Shown here piece by piece: positions 57,952 through 64,000 of a stretch of 64,000 nt of DNA (position 1 is the stretch's first letter; every line of letters starts with the position of its first letter). Where the stretch lies: NCBI RefSeq assembly GCF_021130785.1, contig NW_025776788.1:1-64000 (forward strand), written 5' to 3'. The notes under the pieces were generated by a model, which saw only the letters and a program-made list of their open reading frames with translations, was not told the origin of the DNA and made no database searches. A program made the translations under genes and the position numbers. Source of the DNA: Homalodisca vitripennis. Lineage: Eukaryota > Arthropoda > Insecta > Hemiptera > Cicadellidae.

Positions 57952-59740
57952 GGCTGGAGAGTAATGTGGCAGTATATCACCTTGTGTGTTACACGTGTGG
58001 CCAGACCATCACGGAGAGTGTATTAGCCGTTATAGATTGTTTCAGTTAACGAACAGACTGATAAGGAAAGGTATTGGCTGGAGAGTAATGCGGCAGTATA
58101 TCACCTTGTGGCTAGACCGTCAGGGAGACTCTATTAGACGTTATTGAATGTTTCAGTTACGAACAGAATGATAAGGAAAGGTATAGGCTGGAGAGTAATG
58201 CGGCAGTATATCACCTTTCGTGTTACACGTGTGGCTAGACCGTCAGAGAGACTCTGTTAGTCGTTATGCATTGTTTCAGTTACGAACAGAATGATAAGGA
58301 AAGGTATAGGCTGGAGAGTATTGTGGCTGTTTATCACCTTGTGTGTTACACTTGTGGCTAGACCGTCAGGGAGACTCTATTAGTCGTTTTAGATTGTTTC
58401 AGTTACGAACAGACTGATAAGGAAAGATATTGGCTGGAGAGTAATGCGGCAGTATATCACCTTGTGGCTAGACCGTCAGGGAGACTCTATTAGACGTTAT
58501 TGAATGTTTCAGTTACGAACAGAATGATAAGGAAAGGTATAGGCTGGAGAGTAATGTGGCAGTATTTCACCTTGTGTGTTACATTTGTGGTTAGACTGTC
58601 AGGGTGACTCTATTAGAGGTTATGGATTGTTTCAGTTACGAACGGACTGACAAGAAAATGTATAGGCTGCATAATAATGTGGCAGTTTATCACCTTGTGT
58701 GTTACACCTGTGGCTAGACCATCAGGGAGACTCTGTTAGTTGTTATAGATTGTTTCAGTTACGAACAGACTGATAAGGAAAGGTATAGGCTGGAGAGTAA
58801 TGCGGCAGTATATCACCTTTTGTGTTAAACGTGCGGCTAGACCATCAGGGAGACTCTATTAGACGTTATTGAATGTTTCAGTTACGAACAGAATGATAAG
58901 GAAAGGTATAGGCTGGAGAGTAATGTGGCAGTATTTCACCTTGTGTGTTACATTTGTGGTTAGACTGTCAGGGTGACTCTATTAGAGGTTATGGATTGTT
59001 TCAGTTACGAACGGACTGACAAGAAAATGTATAGGCTGCATAATAATGTGGCAGTTTATCACCTTGTGTGTTACACCTGTGGCTAGACCATCAGGGAGAC
59101 TCTATTAGTTGTTATAGATTGTTTCAGTTACGAACAGACTGATAAGGAAAGGTATACGCTGGAAAGTAATGTGGCAGTATGTCACCTTGCGTGTTACACG
59201 TGTGGCTAGACCGTCAGAGAGACTCTGTTAGTCGTTATGCATTGTTTCAGTTACGAACAGACTGATAAGGAAAGGTATAGGCTGGAGAGTATTGTGGCTG
59301 TATATCACCTTGTGTGTTACACTTGTGGCTAGACCGTCAGGGAGACTCTATTAGAGATTTTAGATTGTTTCAGTTACGAACAGACTGATAAGGAAAGTTA
59401 TACGAGGCTGGAGAGTAATGTGGCAGTATATCACCTTGTGTGTGTTACATTTGTGGCTAGACCGTCAGGGAGACTCTATTAGTCGTTATAGATTGTTTCA
59501 GTTACGAGCAGACTGATAAGGAAAGGTATAGGCTGGAGAATAATGTTGCTTAATATCACCTTGCATGTTAAACTTGTGGTTATAACACTTTTAAACTATA
59601 CCAAGCGTTATAGATTGTTTCATTAAACGAACAGACTGGTAAGGAAAGGTTTTAACTAGAGAGAAATGTCGCAGTACATCACCTTTAAGTTACATTTGTG
59701 GCTACACCGCCAGGAAGACTGTGTCAGTCGTTATTGGATT
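57952..59740 (+). repeat. 123-bp satellite array, about 15 units with higher-order structure
   Basis: Tandem units of about 110-123 bp start at GGCTGGAGAGTAATG and run through GGCAGTATATCACCTTG, TGTGTTACACnTGTGGCTAG, ACCGTCAGGGAGACTCTATT, GATTGTTTCAGTTACGAACA and GACTGATAAGGAAAGGTATA. Starts lie near 57,952; 58,075; 58,186; 58,309; 58,432; 58,542; 58,666; 58,788; 58,911; 59,034; 59,157; 59,279; 59,405; 59,530; 59,645. Two short units (58,075 and 58,432) lack TGTGTTACACGTG. The block 58,542-58,787 is repeated almost exactly at 58,911-59,156, giving a three-unit period of about 369 bp. Edge units are the most diverged. Confidence 0.97.
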
Positions 59741-59744
59741 GGAT

Positions 59745-60140
59745 AACATCTACCTTACATTTACTCTAAATTCTGAGTAATCCAATTCTACTACTTGTAG
59801 AAAGCACTTCAACTTTTTATAACAATTTGGAATCTTGATAATGGCATTCATATTTTGACAAGTTTCTGTTGAACATTTAACAGCATAAGTGTATGAGGTA
59901 TATGGAATACACTACTGCGTTTAAAGTAATATAACATTTGAGCCTCCTTGCATGAATCAATACAATAACTTAATTATACCAAGTTTTACTTAACTAATTA
60001 AGTTTCTTTTTTTAAAAACTGTACTGTTCAAGTCTAGTAATTTTATATTTTAAAGACTATAAAAGTAGACATTGTTGGACTACAAAAAGGCATGTCACGT
60101 ACTAATTGATTGTATCACTTACATACTCACAGTACACGTT
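59745..60140. other. AT-rich spacer
   Basis: No gene or repeat recognised. Confidence 0.5.
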
Positions 60141-60149
60141 TTAAATGTA

Positions 60150-60420
60150 ACTGAACTTGATGATATCTCCGCTATCATCAAGACGGACTTAGACGTTGGA
60201 CTTAGGGTCTCAGTTAGAGATAGCAGAGGTTCGAATCGTGACTGATACCCTTGCACACTTTATCAATACCAAACTTGTACTGTACCGACTCTTCGCCTTG
60301 TTCCGTTTGATATGATCCTCACACAGGCCAGTGGCCATGAAGACGGACTGAAGAAGACTTAAAAGGGGATCGGTCTCTCCTTTCTTGCAGAAAATCTTTT
60401 TATTTAAACTTTCACGTTTT
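60150..60420 (+). repeat. tRNA-Leu-like SINE candidate
   Basis: The stretch 60,180-60,245 has a tRNA-like order: TTGGACTTAGGGTCT as an anticodon arm with TAG in the loop position, a short variable arm, and GGTTCGAATC, a good Pol III B box and T loop. The D arm is degenerate. A non-tRNA body of about 170 bp follows with GCCAGTGGCCATGAAGACGG and GGGGATCGGTCTCTCC, then a T-rich tail. This is the anatomy of a tRNA-derived SINE. A decayed tRNA pseudogene is the alternative. Confidence 0.45.
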
Positions 60421-60424
60421 ATTT

Positions 60425-60715
60425 ATTTTTGTTAGATAATAAATCAACATAGTTTTACTGTCTATTGTATTGGGACAATAACAAAGTTTCGTTTAGCACA
60501 CTGAAAAAACTTGAGTTTTGCGGCAGCTAGGCGCCAGGTTTTTTAGTTCTATGTTATAAGGTAGCGAGACAACATTACTCTATGGGTCTACTCAAGTATC
60601 AATAACAGCAGATATTGCTACAGTTTGATAGAAAATCGTTTTCTCAATGTTACATTCTATAATATTTATCAACACTTAGAGTAAACGTTCATAAACATGG
60701 CTCATCTACAAATCT
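60425..60715. other. AT-rich spacer
   Basis: Nothing recognisable. Confidence 0.5.
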
Positions 60716-60719
60716 GAGT

Positions 60720-61650
60720 AAAATAAAATAAGTTCATTTAAATGAGTTTTATTTATTGAAATATTTGTTGGGAATTGATCCTGGGTTTGATCTATATTTC
60801 AGCAGAAAGCTAATGAAAAGGATATTTTCGCTTATTCGTCATCGTTCATTGATAAAATAATCAGCTGATCATTAGCCAAAAGCAATACTTGAAGGCAAAA
60901 ACATTTGGTTGAATATATAGTATTTATTTCTTTCACTTCCAATGGTAAAACCAATGTATAATAATAAAAGAGTATATTTCACTAACTTATAATACATTAG
61001 TCCTTCAGCAGGAGGTTAATGTTTAGGCCTACTTCAAAACATTACCAATACAAATTTAGTACAAAAGTATAAATATAAAATGATAATTACAAACATAAAT
61101 TAAAAAAAAATAATAAATTTCAATAATAATATTATTATTAAAACCCGAGTGTTTTGTTTATGTAACTGTTTATTCTAATTTATTCTGCAAAATGATTCAT
61201 CTGCTAACCATGCTAAGAACTAAAGAGCATTAAAATTGGTTGACTACAATAGCATTTTTAAGATTTATTGTAACATATTTCAATAAATAAATTTAAAGAT
61301 TTTTGTATAGTATACTATGTCTCCTTTGCAAACATTGTAAAAACAAATTAAGACAGGGATAATCAATTTAATATTACAATCATATATTTATATCTATCAA
61401 TGGGCTCAAAATTTATTGGTAGAAATGGAAAGGAATAGAAATCGGTTAAAGGCAAGACTGAGATAAATATTATGTCTTTATTTCTAGAAAGATGAATAGG
61501 GCAAGAGACACAAAGTTCGGTCCGTTAAAAGCTGGCTAATGGACTGTTGAGACTTGGCATTAAATGTGCAGCTGTTCTGTGCTGCCATCTAGAAACTTTA
61601 AAAGCGGGTTGAACGAAAGTTTATAGTAGTATGAAAATACTCTTTTTTCC
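60720..61650 (+). repeat. Third partial receptor-cassette segment
   Basis: Shares the left-edge landmarks of copy B (GTTTGATCTATATTTCAG, CTTATTCGTCATCGTTCA, TGTATAGTATACTATGTCTC) and then the upstream module at 61,488-61,645 (AGTTCGGTCCGTTAAAAGCT, GGCTAATGGACTGTTGAGAC, GTGCTGCCATCTAGAAAC). It stops at about 61,650, next to the TIR element at 61,672. No receptor ORF follows inside the window. Confidence 0.8.
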
Positions 61651-61671
61651 TGTTTTTATCTCAAGCGTATA

Positions 61672-62994
61672 TACAGGATGTTCAGAAATAGGTGTCACAC
61701 ATTTCTGTGTGGATAGTATTCATAATTTCATGAAAAAAGGTTCAAAATATAGGTATACAAATGTGTTTTTTAGCCACTAGCCGCCTTTTTGATTTTAATA
61801 AAATATCTCAAGAAATATTTAATCCAAGGAAACCAAATTTGGTACATGGGTTTGATAAGTAAGATATTTTTTAAATTATTGCGTTGTTTTCTTTTATTTT
61901 AAGACAATGGCGTCTGTTGAAAATATTTAAATTCAAATAACAAAAAGATTCCTATGATAATATAACATGTACTGGACACCAAATATTTGAGGATTTTTTT
62001 CCAATTTCAACGGAACTTGCTTCAACGAAGTCCGTCAAGACATATCGACGGCGAACACGACCACTGTAAAGGTACGTTTAAACACAAGTCGGGAGCAACA
62101 AACATTTTGCCTTTTAATATACATGAGCTGTTTTACAATTATAGAAAATAATAACTATTTTTCAATTTTAATAACAATTCCAACGATACCTTAAAAATAT
62201 CTTTTAACACAAAAGTGAACACGACCACTGTAAAGGTACGTTTACACAAGTCGTGAGCAACAATCATTTTGCCTTTTAATATACATGAGCTGTTTTACAA
62301 TTTTAGAAAAAAATTACTATTATTCAATTTTAATAACAATTCCAACGATACCTTAAAAATATCTTTTAACACAAAAGTGAACACGACCACCGTAAAGGTA
62401 CGTTTACACAAGCCGCGAGCAACGAAAATTTTGCCTTTTAATATACAGGAGCTGTTTTACAATTTTAGGAAAAAATAACTATTTTTCAATTTTAATAACA
62501 ATTCCAACGATACCTTAAAAATATCTTTTAACACAAAAGCGAACACGACCACTGTAAAGGTACGTTTACACAAGTCGGGAGCAACAATCATTTTGCCTCT
62601 TAATATACATGAGCTGTTTTACAATTTTAGAAAATAATAACTATTTTTCAATTTTAACAATTCCAACGATACCTTAAAAATATATTTTAACACAAATGCG
62701 AACACGACCACTGTAAAGATACGCTCGTACAAGCCAGGAGCAAAAAACCTTTTTCAAATAATTACTGTTGGATTAATATGATTTTCCTCTTAGCTATTTA
62801 AAAATATGTGCCAAATTTTGTTTCCTTTGCTTTTAATAGGTCTAAAGATATAAATTGTTTTATAAAATTATAATATGGCGGCTAGCGGCTAAACAACACA
62901 ATTCTCAACCCATATTTATAGAAAATGGTTTGCTAGAAATGATGAAAAGTATCACTCACAGAAGTTTGTGACACCCTTTTTTGAACACCCTGTA
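61672..62994. mobile_element. Complete TACAGG/GTGTTC long-TIR element, 1,323 bp
   Basis: The left end TACAGGATGTTCAGAAATAG and the inverted right end TACAGGGTGTTCAAAAAAGG match. The inverted similarity goes on through GTGTCACA and TTAGCCnCTAGCCGCC (61,773 and 62,877-62,892 inverted) to the AAACCAAATTTGGTACAT region, so each arm is about 220 bp. TA flanks both sides. There is no transposase. The middle is a 162-bp tandem array. Fragments of the same family lie at 31.5, 33.5, 46.1 and 49.5 kb. The superfamily is not certain; a TA target fits Tc1/mariner-type mobilisation. Confidence 0.85.
62050..62750 (+). repeat. 162-bp tandem array inside the TIR element, about 4.3 units
   Basis: Units start at GAACACGACCACTGTAAAGG near 62,053; 62,217; 62,379; 62,541 and 62,699, and contain ACAAGTCGGGAGCAACAATC, TTTTAATATACATGAGCTG and TCCAACGATACCTTAAAAAT. 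The relative at 46.1 kb has a single unit, so the array expanded within this copy or lineage. The 69-codon frame at 62,269 is a repeat artefact. Confidence 0.95.
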
Positions 62995-63077
62995 TAATCG
63001 CTTATTCAATAGTAATACCTGAATTTTTTTACGAATAATACTAAACTGTTACTCAATAATGGCTACTTATTTACAAC

Positions 63078-63130
<53 letters not shown>

Positions 63131-64000
63131 TTTTTGCCACCTGAAAATGGAATAATTGTTTACACTCAAAATAAATTTGCTATATTAATTAGGAATATAT
63201 AATGGTATTCTGCCATCTGAGGGAGCACGTTTATTCATTTTACCACATAAAATTGTTTTGCTGTATTATTGCATTTTAAGCACATTACATTTAGAATTCG
63301 TGCCCCATAAAATGCAGTGCAAGTAAACATAATTATTTACTTTTAGTTCCAAGGCCGTCTTGATATATCTGTTATCCAATACAAATAGGAGACATTAGAA
63401 CATCGGCAAATTGATCCGATACACGCAGAGTTATTTTTATTCGTAACAGAAATATAATCCAGGAAAGTCTTCTACATACCGTTTAGAACCAAGAGCAGAT
63501 CAAAGATAATAAATAATACTTTTTCCTATCAATAAATGCCGTGTCTAATTCCGAAAGGTGTTAATTTATGTTTAAATTGTTGCCATATGTCCGTTGAAAA
63601 TATTAGATAACTATACAATTTTAATTCTTCTATAAAAACCAATTTCAGATTATCCTATTCTAATGAGTATCATATTAAACATTGTAACGTCAGTTATATA
63701 TTTTAAATCACCTTACAAACTACCGGTTAGGGCCGAGCCAGTATTTTCTTTCATAATGGAAAATACATTCAATATATTTAAAGTCAACAACCACATGAAG
63801 TAGGTTGGTACTTTTTTACTCACTCTTACAAACAACCAACCTTGTGCAATATTCAAAATTTGAGTATATATATAAAGTCTCAACCTACCATTATTTTCAC
63901 CAAATATTTTAGAGATTTTTTGCAGTCTTTGTTATGTACACAAGGCTTGAATTTGTGTATTGTTTTAGAACATCTGAAACACTTTGTCTATTACAATAAT
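62995..64000. other. AT-rich flank with TA microsatellite
   Basis: A TA run of about 48 bases at 63,081-63,129. No gene is seen to the window end, and no continuation of the third receptor cassette is visible after the TIR element. Confidence 0.55.

Noticed and set aside
60180..60250. Functional tRNA-Leu gene
   Set aside because: The anticodon and T arms are tRNA-like, but the D arm and acceptor stem do not pair, so a SINE or pseudogene is more likely.
62269..62478. 69-codon frame with internal peptide repeat
   Set aside because: It reads through two units of the 162-bp array and has no counterpart in the single-unit relative at 46.1 kb.

Overview
This window is AT-rich eukaryotic nuclear DNA, most likely from an insect and possibly a hemipteran. 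The support is two intronless seven-transmembrane chemoreceptor genes of insect type, a CR1-like non-LTR retrotransposon, a pogo-like DNA transposon relic, several TIR elements and three or more satellite arrays. No bacterial-type operon, no tRNA with a clean cloverleaf and no rRNA is visible. Protein-coding content is very low: apart from the two receptors, every coding stretch I can support belongs to a mobile element.

Layout. 1-16 kb: gene-free AT-rich DNA with a 59-bp minisatellite (5.7-6.2 kb), TA microsatellites and a 104-bp tandem repeat at 10.65 kb. 16.4-18.4 kb: one stray monomer of a satellite whose array lies 41 kb away, then a nine-unit array of about 160 bp per unit. 19-25.7 kb: two copies of one CR1-like LINE, both on the minus strand and both sitting in the same GT microsatellite. 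One is nearly full length with damaged ORF1 and ORF2; the other is a 5'-truncated copy with a clear target duplication. 26.9-36.8 kb and 38.5-50.7 kb: two diverged tandem copies of a large segment, each carrying one 416-residue gustatory-receptor-like gene (29,398-30,648 and 43,864-45,114). Comparing the two segments gives filled and empty sites for a foldback TA-flanked MITE, a 1.98-kb TIR element with ATA target duplication, and a 1.69-kb pogo-like element. 51-57.9 kb: gene-poor DNA with a dispersed repeat and one weak promoter/first-exon candidate. 57.95-59.74 kb: about 15 units of a 123-bp satellite with higher-order structure. 60.1-61.65 kb: a tRNA-Leu-like SINE candidate, then the left part of a third receptor-cassette segment. 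61.67-63.0 kb: a complete TA-flanked long-TIR element that carries its own 162-bp tandem array.

How it fits together. The two receptor ORFs have identical length, no stops and roughly 82% protein identity, while the DNA around them has lost and gained kilobases. Selection therefore appears to hold the reading frames while mobile elements and satellites reshape the flanks. The third partial cassette at 60.7-61.6 kb suggests that this is part of a larger tandem receptor cluster. All similarity figures come from reading the sequence by eye, not from computed alignments.
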